Below are positions 1-5,607 of a stretch of DNA of 5,607 nucleotides, piece after piece. The notes beneath the pieces are model-generated. The model saw only the letters and a list, made by a program, of their open reading frames with translations, had not been told where the DNA came from and did not search any database. How positions within the stretch are numbered: the first letter of the stretch is position 1; each line of letters starts with the position of its first letter. Location: the NCBI GenBank assembly GCA_002440625.1, contig DJUV01000039.1, positions 1 through 5,607 on the forward strand. Reading direction: 5' to 3'. The position numbers and the translations under genes were made by a program. The stretch comes from Rhodobacteraceae bacterium UBA6273. GTDB lineage: Bacteria; Pseudomonadota; Alphaproteobacteria; Rhodobacterales; Rhodobacteraceae.

Positions 1-848
1 GCCGCCGACATGCAGGCCTTGGCGCCCATGCCGAACTTGCGGCTGGCTTCCTGCTGGAGGGTCGAGGTCATGAAGGGCGCATAGGGATTGCGCGCGGCGG
101 GCTTCGATTCCACCGACTTCACGGTCAGATCGCGCGAGCGGATCGCCTGCACCGCAAGCTCTGCCGCCGTCTCGTTGGCGATGTCGAACTTGTCGAGCTT
201 TTTGCCGCCGAGGACGGTCAGCCGCGCCTCGTATTCCTGCCCGCGCGGGGTGGCGAGCGTGGCGGCGACGGTCCAGTATTCGCGCGCCTTGAAGGCCTCG
301 ATCTCCATCTCGCGCTCGACGATCAGGCGCAGGCAGACCGACTGCACCCGGCCCGCCGATTTCGCGCCGGGGAGCTTGCGCCAGAGCACCGGCGACAGGT
401 TGAAACCCACAAGGTAGTCGAGCGCGCGGCGGGCGAGATAGGCATCCACGAGTTCCATGTCGACATCGCGGGGCTTGCCCATCGCTTCGGTCACGGCATT
501 TTTCGTGATGGCGTTGAAGGTGACGCGACGGACGGTCTTGCCTTTCTTCAGGCTCGTCGCCAGCGCTTCTTTCAGGTGCCAGGAAATCGCCTCGCCCTCG
601 CGGTCGGGGTCGGTGGCGAGGATGAGCGTGTCGTCGGTCTTCAGCGCCTCGGCAATGGCGCGGACGTGCTTCTTGCTCTCGGGCGCGACCTCCCAGAGCA
701 TGGCGAATCCGTCCTCGGGGTTGACCGAACCGTCCTTGGCGGGCAGGTCGCGGACATGTCCGTAAGAGGCAAGGACCGTATAGTCCGAGCCAAGATATTT
801 GTTGATTGTCTTGGCCTTGGCGGGCGATTCGACAACGACGACGGCCAT
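1..848 (-). CDS. topA: DNA topoisomerase I (type IA), N-terminal 282 residues, cut by the left edge
   Basis: Type IA topoisomerase, which relaxes negative supercoils by nicking and passing one strand in the cytoplasm. The visible protein begins MAVVVVESPAKAKTINKYLG, the classic TopA start with the conserved Glu (E7) and Lys (K11). The Toprim metal motif ATDPDREGEA places D80, D82 and E84 where the family has its acidic triad. A RRALDYLVGFNLSPVLW segment lies at about 140-156 and SAGRVQS, with the strand-binding Arg R167, at 164-170. The last residues (TSTLQQEASRKFGMGAKA, about 261-278) stand just before the region of the catalytic tyrosine, which therefore lies outside the window. The ATG at 848 is preceded by AAGGGG with 5 nt spacing, and the family N-terminus fits this start exactly. 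No frameshift or stop is seen in the 282 codons. It lies downstream of dprA on the same strand but has its own promoter candidate. Confidence 0.97.
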   Translation of the reverse strand, partial: MAVVVVESPAKAKTINKYLGSDYTVLASYGHVRDLPAKDGSVNPEDGFAMLWEVAPESKKHVRAIAEALKTDDTLILATDPDREGEAISWHLKEALATSLKKGKTVRRVTFNAITKNAVTEAMGKPRDVDMELVDAYLARRALDYLVGFNLSPVLWRKLPGAKSAGRVQSVCLRLIVEREMEIEAFKAREYWTVAATLATPRGQEYEARLTVLGGKKLDKFDIANETAAELAVQAIRSRDLTVKSVESKPAARNPYAPFMTSTLQQEASRKFGMGAKACMSA

Positions 849-888
849 GGCTTCCCCTTGTGGATCGCTAGCAGAGCTCCGGCGGGGG

Positions 889-917
889 AACATGTGGGCG
901 ACGGCAGAGGATGTCAA
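889..917 (-). promoter_or_regulatory. Candidate sigma-70-type promoter for topA
   Basis: On the minus strand a perfect TTGACA (912-917) is followed after 17 nt by CATGTT (889-894). The -35 is consensus and the spacing is ideal, but the -10 matches only 3 of 6 positions. Transcription would start near 882, giving a leader of about 35 nt to the topA ATG at 848. Seen by eye only; no start site is known. Confidence 0.45.
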
Positions 918-982
918 TGCGGCCAGACGCGTGATTATCGATCAAGGGGCGCGGAGGGCTGTCATCCGTCTCTTCCACTGCC

Positions 983-1031
983 GGGCAGGGCTTTATTGCC
1001 GCCCGTTGCCGCGCATGGGGCCGCGCGCCCC
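983..1031 (-). terminator. Two tandem GC hairpins after dprA, possible terminator region
   Basis: Directly after the dprA TAA, the sequence GGGGC-GCGCG-GCCCC (1017-1031) can form a perfect 5-bp stem. About 12 nt further on, a second hairpin (983-1004) pairs GGGC/GCCC and GGC/GCC around an AATAAA loop, with a 2-nt bulge. Neither is followed by a T run, so this is not a textbook intrinsic terminator. It could slow polymerase, protect the mRNA 3' end, or work with Rho. Confidence 0.3.
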
Positions 1032-2243
1032 TTAGACGGCGCGCGACAGAAGGCCGCCGGGTTGGCGCAGGATCTGGCCCTCAAGCTCAAGTGACACGAG
1101 GGCGGGCGCGACATGCTGGCTCGGCAGGCCGAGGTCGCGGATCAGCTGGTCTTCGGCAAGGGGGCTTGGTCCGATCCGGTCGAGGATGCGGGCGTGAAGT
1201 TCCGTGGCGCTGCGAAGATCGGGGGTGGGATCGGCGCTGGCCCGTGTCTTGCCGGTCGGTTTCTCCTTGGCGGAGGCGGGTTCCTTGGCCGGCTGCGCGA
1301 CGAGATGCCGTTCGGGCTCTGCAGGGGCAAGCGGCAACTCGCGCTGCGCCACCACACCATTGCCAAGACCGAGCGCCGCGATCACGTCGTCGGCGCCCCG
1401 GACCAGTGTTGCGCCGTCGCGGATCAACATGTTGCAGCCCGACGCGCGGGCGTCGAAAGGATGGCCCGGCACCGCCAGCACCTCGCGCCCCTGATCGAGT
1501 GCGGTGCGCGCGGTGATGAGGCTGCCTGACTGCATCGCCGCCTCGACGACGATGGTGCCCCGCGCGAGGCCGGAGATGATGCGGTTGCGGAGCGGGAAAT
1601 GCCGCGCCATCGGCTCAAGCCCCATCGGCTGCTCGGAGATCATCAGGCCGTGCGCGGCAACTTCTGCGGCGAGTGCGGTATTCTCTGCCGGATAGATAAT
1701 ATCGACCCCGCCCGCCATCACCGCGGCCGTGCCGGTAGGCAAGGCTGCAAGATGGGCGGCGGTGTCGATGCCGCGGGCGAGGCCGGAGACAATGGTGATC
1801 CCCGCCGCGCCAAGATCGGCGGCAAGTTTGCGCGCCATCCGCGTCCCGAGCGATGAGGCTGACCGCGCGCCGACAAGCGCCACCATTGGCCGGGCGAAAA
1901 GAGAGGTGTCGCCCCTGACCCAGAGAACCGGCGGCGCATCGGGAAGGTCGGCGAGCGCTTCGGGGTAGGCGGGCTCGCCCCGGCAGAGAAGCCGCGCCCC
2001 GGCGGATTTGCCCGCCTTGCTTTCTGCAAGAACGACGCCCTCGGGGCAGATCGTGTAATCGTCTGCGCCCGCAGCGCGGGCAATCTCGGGCAGGGCCAGA
2101 AGGGCGGCCCTTGCCGACCCGTGTTCTTCGAGAAGGCGCCAGAAGGTGACGGTGCCGACCCTGCGGGAGCGAATGAGGCGGAGCCACGACAGTCTGTCGT
2201 CTTCCGTGGTGGGGGGGGTGAAGGGGGTGGGGTAAGAAAACAA
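1032..2243 (-). CDS. dprA: DNA processing protein DprA
   Basis: DprA (Smf) binds incoming single-stranded DNA in the cytoplasm and loads RecA on it during natural transformation; in Rhodobacter capsulatus a DprA homologue is reported to be needed for uptake of gene-transfer-agent DNA. The 403-residue protein has an N-terminal helical domain (about 17-60), a Rossmann-like DprA core (about 88-290) and a C-terminal winged-helix-like domain (about 348-398). Core motifs visible are VALVGARSASSLG (121-133), SGLARGIDTAAH (153-164), GGVDIIYPAEN (178-188), FPLRNRIISGLARG (216-229) and the QSGSLITA segment (238-245). An Ala/Pro/Lys/Glu-rich linker (about 297-345) separates core and winged helix. The start is a TTG: an in-frame TGA lies at 2268-2270, there is no ATG or GTG between, and GAGGGA sits 7 nt upstream of the TTG. 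The first 15 codons are C-rich. It lies 67 nt after the channel gene, so it could share the tldD transcript or use its own promoter. Confidence 0.95.
   Translation of the reverse strand: MFSYPTPFTPPTTEDDRLSWLRLIRSRRVGTVTFWRLLEEHGSARAALLALPEIARAAGADDYTICPEGVVLAESKAGKSAGARLLCRGEPAYPEALADLPDAPPVLWVRGDTSLFARPMVALVGARSASSLGTRMARKLAADLGAAGITIVSGLARGIDTAAHLAALPTGTAAVMAGGVDIIYPAENTALAAEVAAHGLMISEQPMGLEPMARHFPLRNRIISGLARGTIVVEAAMQSGSLITARTALDQGREVLAVPGHPFDARASGCNMLIRDGATLVRGADDVIAALGLGNGVVAQRELPLAPAEPERHLVAQPAKEPASAKEKPTGKTRASADPTPDLRSATELHARILDRIGPSPLAEDQLIRDLGLPSQHVAPALVSLELEGQILRQPGGLLSRAV
2211..2232 (-). repeat. C-rich homopolymeric tract at the start of dprA
   Basis: On the coding strand, codons 5-12 of dprA read CCCC-A-CCCCC-TTCA-CCCCCCCC, with an uninterrupted C8 run at 2211-2218. 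Such runs are prone to replication slippage and to base-calling or assembly error. The run lies downstream of the TTG start, so any length change by one or two bases puts the rest of dprA out of frame with that start. Confidence 0.8.
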
Positions 2244-2250
2244 ACCTTGA

Positions 2251-2256
2251 TCCCTC
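2251..2256 (-). promoter_or_regulatory. Ribosome binding site supporting the TTG start of dprA
   Basis: GAGGGA on the minus strand lies 7 nt before the TTG at 2243. It decides the start, because the only nearby ATG (2269-2271) is in another frame and has no purine-rich sequence at a suitable distance. Confidence 0.6.
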
Positions 2257-2297
2257 GTGCCTTCGCCTCATTCGCAAGGTGAGATTGACCAGAAGAA

Positions 2298-2314
2298 GGT
2301 TAACCGAGCGTTAC
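2298..2314 (-). promoter_or_regulatory. CtrA-box-like sequence upstream of dprA
   Basis: On the minus strand the sequence reads GTAA-N7-TTAACC. The alphaproteobacterial response regulator CtrA binds TTAA-N7-TTAA(C), so this matches 7 of 8 core bases, plus the following C. It straddles the stop codon of the channel gene and ends 54 nt before the dprA TTG, oriented with dprA. It is the only TTAA I noticed in the window. Binding is an inference. Confidence 0.35.
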
Positions 2315-2664
2315 GATTCGCCGGATTCTGTAATCGCTTCGGTATTCCCCTGAGCGGAATGCTCCGACGAGGGCCCATTCCCACCCACCCCGGTCTCGCG
2401 CCGGTGCACCAAACGCTCCGCCACCTCGTTGCCAAGCAGCGCGAAGACGCCAATTCCCGCGATGATCATGCCTGAGGCGACAAGCTTGCCCACCGTCGTC
2501 GCGGGGACGAGGTTGCCGTAGCCGACGGTCGACACCGTCACCACGGTGAAGAGCCAGGCATCGACCCATGCCCAGCCCTCCCAGTAGTGAAAGAAGATCG
2601 TCCCGCCGCCGAGCAGGCAAATCCCGAGGCTGACGATCAGCGAACGCTGGAAAAGCCGCCTCAC
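2311..2664 (-). CDS. Small two-transmembrane potassium channel protein (Ion_trans_2 type)
   Basis: A 117-residue inner-membrane protein with the layout TM1, pore helix, selectivity filter, TM2, as in KcsA-like potassium channels; a tetramer is expected from the family. TM1 is about residues 8-29 (SLIVSLGICLLGGGTIFF), the pore helix about 33-45, the filter TVGYG at 46-50 followed by NLVPAT, and TM2 about 59-79. The remaining 38 residues are hydrophilic, rich in Gly, Ser and Glu, and show no RCK, cyclic-nucleotide or other sensor domain. The start chosen is GTG at 2664, because it puts a short basic segment (RRLFQR) before TM1 and overlaps the tldD TGA as GTGA. Longer in-frame starts up to 2751 would lie inside tldD and add an Arg/Gly-rich stretch unlike a channel. 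The 4-nt overlap suggests translational coupling to tldD. The physiological role is unknown; the K+ specificity is inferred from the filter. Confidence 0.87.
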   Translation of the reverse strand: MRRLFQRSLIVSLGICLLGGGTIFFHYWEGWAWVDAWLFTVVTVSTVGYGNLVPATTVGKLVASGMIIAGIGVFALLGNEVAERLVHRRETGVGGNGPSSEHSAQGNTEAITESGES

Positions 2665-4082
2665 GCCGCCGCACCGCCCACGGTCAGCCCGCCGATCAGC
2701 AAGGTTGGCTGACCGACGCCCACTGGCACCCATTGCCCCGCCTTGCCGCAATTGCCGATGCCGGGATCAAGCATCATGTCATTGCCGATGGCGCGGATGT
2801 TCCTGAGCGCTGTCGCCCCGTCGCCGATCAGCGTGGCTCCCTTGACCGGATCGCCGATGACGCCGTTCTTCACGCGGTAGGCCTCGGTGCAGGAAAAGAC
2901 GAACTTGCCGTTGGTGATGTCCACCTGACCGCCGCCGAAGCCCACGGCATAGATGCCGTCCTTCACCTCGGCCACCACATCACCGGGCTTTGCCCCGCCA
3001 CTGAGCATATAGGTATTGGTCATGCGCGGCATCGGGATATGGGCATGGCTTTCGCGCCTGCCGTTGCCGGTCGGCTTCACGCCCATCAGGCGGGCATTCT
3101 GCCGGTCCTGCATGAAGCCGACAAGCACGCCGTTCTCGATCAGCACGTTCTTGGCGGAGGGCGTGCCCTCGTCATCGACGGTGATCGAGCCGCGGCGGTC
3201 GGGGATGGTGCCGTCGTCGAGGACAGTCACGCCTTTCGCGGCGATCTGCTGGCCCATCAGCCCGGCGAAGGCCGAGGTTTTCTTGCGGTTGAAATCGCCT
3301 TCCAGCCCGTGGCCTATGGCCTCGTGCAGCAAGATGCCCGGCCATCCGGCGCCAAGCGCCACGTCCATCACGCCCGCTGGCGCTTCGACCGCGCGGAGAT
3401 TGACCAAGGCGATCCTCAGCGCCTCGCGCGCCTGCGCCTGCCAGTGTTCAGCCGTCATCAGCGCCGCTAGGCCCGCGCGACCACCACCACCCGTGCCGCC
3501 GCTTTCGCGCCGTCCGTTTTCCTCGACGATGACGGAAATGTTGAACCGCGCCATTGGCCGGATGTCCGACACAAGCCCGCCCTCGGGCCTCAGGATGAAT
3601 ACCTCCTGATGCGAGGCGGCGATGGTGGCCGAAACCTGCACCACCCTGGGATCGAGCGCACGGGCATAGGCGTCGATCTCGCGCAGCGTCTCGACCTTCA
3701 GGCCGAAGGTGGCATCGGCCATCGGATCGGCGTCGGTATAGAGTTTCAGGTTGGTGCCGGCAGGGGGCGCGGCCAGCACGCCGCCGCCTGAGCCCACGGC
3801 AAGGCGTGCCGTCTCGGCCGCCCGGCGCAGGGCCTGTTCGGAGATCTCGGTCGAATGGGCATAGCCTGCAACTTCGCCATTCACCGCCCTGAGGCCGAAC
3901 CCCTCCGAGGCGTCATAGCTTGCGTTCCTGAGGCGCCCGTCGTCGAAGACCAGCGCCTCGGACCGGCGCCGTTCCAGGAAAAGCTCGCCATCCTCCGCGC
4001 CCTGAAGCGCCTCGCGCAGAATCATCAGCGCGCGGTCGCGGTCAAGATGGGTGCCGAATGGGTCGAAGCGTCCGTCTGCCAT
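2661..4082 (-). CDS. tldD: Metalloprotease TldD
   Basis: TldD is a zinc peptidase of the TldD/PmbA (U62) family that acts in the cytoplasm with its inactive partner TldE (PmbA). In E. coli the pair matures microcin B17 and degrades the unfolded antitoxin CcdA. The 473-residue length is typical. The HExxxH motif is seen as [13 protein letters not shown] with H253, E254 and H258, and the C-terminal cysteine zinc ligand is expected to be C445 in [19 protein letters not shown]. Other family segments are ITVDDEGTP (about 304-312) and GFMQDRQNA. The ATG at 4082 is preceded by AAGGA (4089-4093) with 6 nt spacing. A Gly-rich patch ([11 protein letters not shown], about 194-204) lies in the N-terminal half. 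The partner gene pmbA is not in this window. The gene heads a probable minus-strand transcript with the channel gene and is divergent from ctaC. Confidence 0.97.
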   Translation of the reverse strand: MADGRFDPFGTHLDRDRALMILREALQGAEDGELFLERRRSEALVFDDGRLRNASYDASEGFGLRAVNGEVAGYAHSTEISEQALRRAAETARLAVGSGGGVLAAPPAGTNLKLYTDADPMADATFGLKVETLREIDAYARALDPRVVQVSATIAASHQEVFILRPEGGLVSDIRPMARFNISVIVEENGRRESGGTGGGGRAGLAALMTAEHWQAQAREALRIALVNLRAVEAPAGVMDVALGAGWPGILLHEAIGHGLEGDFNRKKTSAFAGLMGQQIAAKGVTVLDDGTIPDRRGSITVDDEGTPSAKNVLIENGVLVGFMQDRQNARLMGVKPTGNGRRESHAHIPMPRMTNTYMLSGGAKPGDVVAEVKDGIYAVGFGGGQVDITNGKFVFSCTEAYRVKNGVIGDPVKGATLIGDGATALRNIRAIGNDMMLDPGIGNCGKAGQWVPVGVGQPTLLIGGLTVGGAAA

Positions 4083-4138
4083 TGCCGTTCCTTCAGGTTC
4101 GCCGACTTCGACGAAAATCCCGTGCCGGAGCGGACGGG

Positions 4139-4168
4139 TTTCGCTTGTCGCATGAGCACTAATATGAT
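4139..4168 (+). promoter_or_regulatory. Candidate promoter for ctaC
   Basis: TATGAT (4163-4168) matches 5 of 6 bases of the -10 consensus. A weak TTTCGC -35 (4139-4144) lies 18 nt before it. Start of transcription would be near 4175, giving a leader of about 80 nt. The -10 overlaps that of the opposing tldD promoter candidate. Confidence 0.35.
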
Positions 4169-4188
4169 TTTACAGTCGCGATATACAA
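4160..4188 (-). promoter_or_regulatory. Candidate promoter for tldD
   Basis: On the minus strand TTGTAT (4183-4188) is followed after 17 nt by ATATTA (4160-4165), or after 18 nt by TATTAG. Transcription would start near 4153, about 70 nt before the tldD ATG. This AT-rich island stands out in otherwise GC-rich DNA. Strength and use are not known. Confidence 0.35.
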
Positions 4189-4218
4189 CCGGCGCGCCTG
4201 AGGCGGTCGGCACTGGAA

Positions 4219-4235
4219 GCGGCAAGTCAAGCCGC
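4219..4235 (+). other. Small hairpin in the ctaC leader
   Basis: GCGGC-AAGTCAA-GCCGC can form a perfect 5-bp GC stem with a 7-nt loop. It ends 21 nt before the ctaC ATG, so it would lie in the 5' leader of the mRNA. No T run follows, and no known riboswitch is recognised. Confidence 0.25.
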
Positions 4236-4256
4236 GGCTGGACACGGGAAACAGAC

Positions 4257-5117
4257 ATGCGCCTTGCGACAAGACTTGCCGGCCTCGGGGCCACCCTCTC
4301 CGCAACCCTCTTCGCCGGTATGGTGGCCGCCCAGGATGGCATCACGGGCCTGCCCATCATCGGCGCTCCGCATGCAAATGGTGTCGGCTTCCAGCCTGCC
4401 TCGTCGAACCTGGCCTATGAACAGCAGTGGCTCGACAATGTGGTCATGATCCTGAGCGCCGTCGTCACGGTCTTCGTGATGCTGCTCCTCCTGATCGTGA
4501 TCCTGCGCTTCAACAGCCGCTCGAACCCGACGCCGGCGCGCTTCACCCACAACACGCCGATCGAGATTGCCTGGACGCTGATCCCGGTGCTGATCCTTGT
4601 CGTGCTCGGGTCGTTCTCGCTGCCGATCCTCTTCAACCAGCAGGAAATTCCGAAGGGCGACGTGCATGTGAAGGTGACGGGCAACCAGTGGTTCTGGTCC
4701 TATGAGTACCCCGATGAAGGCATCGCCTTCGACTCCTTCCTCCTTGGCCGCGACGGGCTTGAGGCGGCGGGCTACACCCAGGACGAATACCTGCTTGCCG
4801 CCGACAACGCCGTCGTGCTGCCGGTCGGCAAGTCGATCGTGATGGACATCACAGGTTCGGACGTGATCCACGCCTGGACCATCCCCGCCTTCGCCGTGAA
4901 ACAGGACGCCGTGCCGGGCCGTATCGCCCAGCTCTGGTTCAAGCCGGAGAAGGAAGGCATCTATTTCGGCCAGTGCTCGGAGCTTTGCGGCAAGGACCAC
5001 GCCTATATGCCGATCACCGTGAAAGTGGTCAGCGAGCAGGTCTATGCCGATTGGGTGGCGCGGACCAAGACTGCGGCCCTCGGCACCTCGGCCCAGGTAA
5101 AGGTCGCGTCGAACTGA
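4257..5117 (+). CDS. ctaC: Cytochrome c oxidase subunit II (aa3 type)
   Basis: Subunit II of the aa3-type cytochrome c oxidase takes electrons from cytochrome c through its binuclear CuA centre on the periplasmic side of the inner membrane. The 286-residue protein has a signal peptide ([20 protein letters not shown]...) with likely cleavage between A25 and Q26, as in the Paracoccus and Rhodobacter proteins, whose mature form begins with Gln. TM1 is about 62-84 and TM2 about 105-127, followed by the cupredoxin domain. The aromatic electron-entry motif QWFWSYEYP is at 144-152. All CuA ligands are present: H205, and C240, E242, C244, H248 and M251 in [14 protein letters not shown]. There is no fused heme c domain. 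The ATG at 4257 has only a weak GGGAAA-type site upstream; it is chosen because it starts the signal peptide. The reading frame continues open upstream to 3855, but that part lies over tldD and the spacer. ctaB follows after 43 nt. Confidence 0.97.
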   Translation: MRLATRLAGLGATLSATLFAGMVAAQDGITGLPIIGAPHANGVGFQPASSNLAYEQQWLDNVVMILSAVVTVFVMLLLLIVILRFNSRSNPTPARFTHNTPIEIAWTLIPVLILVVLGSFSLPILFNQQEIPKGDVHVKVTGNQWFWSYEYPDEGIAFDSFLLGRDGLEAAGYTQDEYLLAADNAVVLPVGKSIVMDITGSDVIHAWTIPAFAVKQDAVPGRIAQLWFKPEKEGIYFGQCSELCGKDHAYMPITVKVVSEQVYADWVARTKTAALGTSAQVKVASN

Positions 5118-5124
5118 CCGCAAG

Positions 5125-5148
5125 CCGCGCGGCGCCAGCGTCGCGCGG
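5125..5148 (+). other. Strong GC hairpin between ctaC and ctaB
   Basis: Bases 5125-5134 pair with 5139-5148 over 10 bp: a perfect 7-bp CCGCGCG/CGCGCGG outer stem, then one G-U and two G-C pairs, closing a CCAG loop. It begins 8 nt after the ctaC stop and ends 2 nt before the GGAG of ctaB. There is no following T run, so it is not a normal terminator. It may protect the ctaC mRNA 3' end or lower ctaB translation. Confidence 0.5.
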
Positions 5149-5150
5149 AT

Positions 5151-5154
5151 GGAG
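5151..5154 (+). promoter_or_regulatory. Ribosome binding site deciding the ctaB start
   Basis: GGAG lies 6 nt before the ATG at 5161. The in-frame ATG at 5158 is only 3 nt away, and the in-frame ATG at 5149 overlaps both this site and the hairpin base, so 5161 is the best start. Confidence 0.55.
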
Positions 5155-5160
5155 AAGATG

Positions 5161-5607
5161 ATGACGGACACCAGCGCCATCGATCATGGGCAGGAAGCGG
5201 GCTTCGGCGATTTCGTCCAGCTCCTGAAGCCGCGTGTCATGTCGCTGGTCGTGTTCACGGCGATGGTCGGGCTGATCGTCGCGCCGGTGCCGGTCCACCC
5301 CTTCGTGGCCTTCACGGCGATCCTCTTCATTGCGCTCGGCGGGGGTGCCTCGGGCGCGCTGAACATGTGGTACGACGCCGATATCGACCGCATCATGCGC
5401 CGCACCAAGGGGCGCCCGGTGCCGACCGGCAAGGTTTCCGAGGGCGAGGCGCTGGGTCTTGGCCTTGCGCTGTCGGGTATCTCGGTGATGATGCTGGGGC
5501 TGGCGGCGAACTGGTTCGCGGGCGGCTTCCTGGCCTTCACGATCTTCTTCTACGTCGTCATCTACACCATGTGGCTGAAACGTTCGACGCCGCAGAACAT
5601 CGTCATC
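5161..5607 (+). CDS. ctaB: Protoheme IX farnesyltransferase (heme O synthase), N-terminal 149 residues, cut by the right edge
   Basis: CtaB (Cox10) is an integral membrane prenyltransferase of the UbiA superfamily. It adds a farnesyl group to heme B to make heme O, the precursor of the heme A used by the aa3 oxidase encoded next door. The first prenyl-diphosphate/Mg2+ binding motif is seen as [19 protein letters not shown], with N68, D72 and D76 spaced as in the NxxxDxxxD family signature, followed by VPTG. Hydrophobic segments at about 28-42, 47-65, 97-116 and 119-138 fit the first membrane helices. The visible part ends in [12 protein letters not shown], a typical family segment; the second Asp-rich motif lies outside the window. 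Starts at 5158 and 5149 are also in frame and would add only one or four residues. It lies 43 nt after ctaC on the same strand and is probably co-transcribed, as is usual for cta operons. Confidence 0.96.
   Translation, partial: MTDTSAIDHGQEAGFGDFVQLLKPRVMSLVVFTAMVGLIVAPVPVHPFVAFTAILFIALGGGASGALNMWYDADIDRIMRRTKGRPVPTGKVSEGEALGLGLALSGISVMMLGLAANWFAGGFLAFTIFFYVVIYTMWLKRSTPQNIVI

Noticed and set aside
935..949. FNR-like TTGAT...ATCA sequence upstream of topA on the minus strand
   Set aside because: The spacer between half-sites is 5 nt instead of 4 and the second half ends in C rather than A; it also lies well upstream of the promoter of a housekeeping gene.
88..1094. Plus-strand open frames opposite topA and into the dprA end (88-417, 457-765, 576-1094, 799-1035)
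   Set aside because: They lie antisense to the N-terminal part of topA or run across the topA promoter region and the dprA 3' end; no motif or ribosome binding site supports them.
1615..2277. 220-residue Arg/His-rich frame starting upstream of dprA on the same strand
   Set aside because: Overlaps dprA in another frame with no domain and no ribosome binding site; only its first codons matter, for the C-run observation.
2733..3470. 245-residue open frame on the plus strand opposite tldD
   Set aside because: Antisense shadow of tldD; the composition is His/Ala/Asp-rich with no motif, and the tldD frame is clearly coding.
4191..4198. Palindrome GGCGCGCC in the tldD-ctaC spacer
   Set aside because: An 8-bp GC palindrome is expected by chance in GC-rich DNA, and it shows no link to a known binding site.
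3855..4256. Upstream extension of the ctaC frame giving a 420-residue protein
   Set aside because: The added part covers the 5' end of divergent tldD and the promoter spacer, and would bury the ctaC signal peptide inside the protein.
4227..5180. 317-residue open frame on the minus strand opposite ctaC
   Set aside because: It is antisense to a certain gene with all CuA ligands, is rich in Arg, Asp and His as expected of a shadow frame in GC-rich DNA, and shows no recognisable domain.
1..5607. Search for a mobile element, CRISPR array, RNA gene or defence system
   Set aside because: Nearly all of the window is taken by six recognisable chromosomal genes of uniform composition, with gaps shorter than 200 nt and no repeats of the needed kind.

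Overview
The window looks like core chromosome of an alphaproteobacterium, most probably a member of the Rhodobacteraceae (Rhodobacter/Paracoccus-like). The DNA is GC-rich with GC-ending codons. The cytochrome oxidase subunit II closely resembles the Paracoccus/Rhodobacter protein, including the [15 protein letters not shown] and QWFWSYEYP segments. This assignment rests on recalled family sequences, not on a database search. I see no insertion sequence, phage gene, tRNA, rRNA, CRISPR array or clear sign of horizontal transfer.

Left part, minus strand (read right to left): tldD (4082-2661), a short two-transmembrane potassium-channel gene (2664-2311) that overlaps the tldD stop by 4 nt, dprA (2243-1032, TTG start), and then topA (848 to beyond the left edge). 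tldD and the channel are probably co-transcribed and translationally coupled. dprA follows after 67 nt and may be read through from them, but that gap also holds a CtrA-box-like sequence. Two small hairpins follow the dprA stop, and a good -35 element lies before topA, so topA probably has its own promoter.

Right part, plus strand: ctaC (4257-5117), encoding the CuA-bearing subunit II of an aa3-type cytochrome c oxidase, and the start of ctaB (5161 to the right edge), the heme O synthase (protoheme farnesyltransferase) needed to make the heme of that oxidase. A strong GC hairpin lies between them, just ahead of the ctaB ribosome binding site. tldD and ctaC diverge from a 174-nt spacer that is the most AT-rich spot of the window. 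It holds facing promoter candidates whose -10 elements overlap.

Functionally the window is a mosaic of housekeeping genes: DNA supercoil relaxation (topA), handling of incoming single-stranded DNA (dprA), K+ conductance, peptide processing (tldD) and aerobic respiration (ctaC-ctaB). I found no convincing undescribed system. The points worth a second look are regulatory or structural: the CtrA-like site before dprA, the C-rich tract beside its TTG start, the ctaC-ctaB hairpin, the overlapping divergent promoters, and the unusual pore residues of the small channel.
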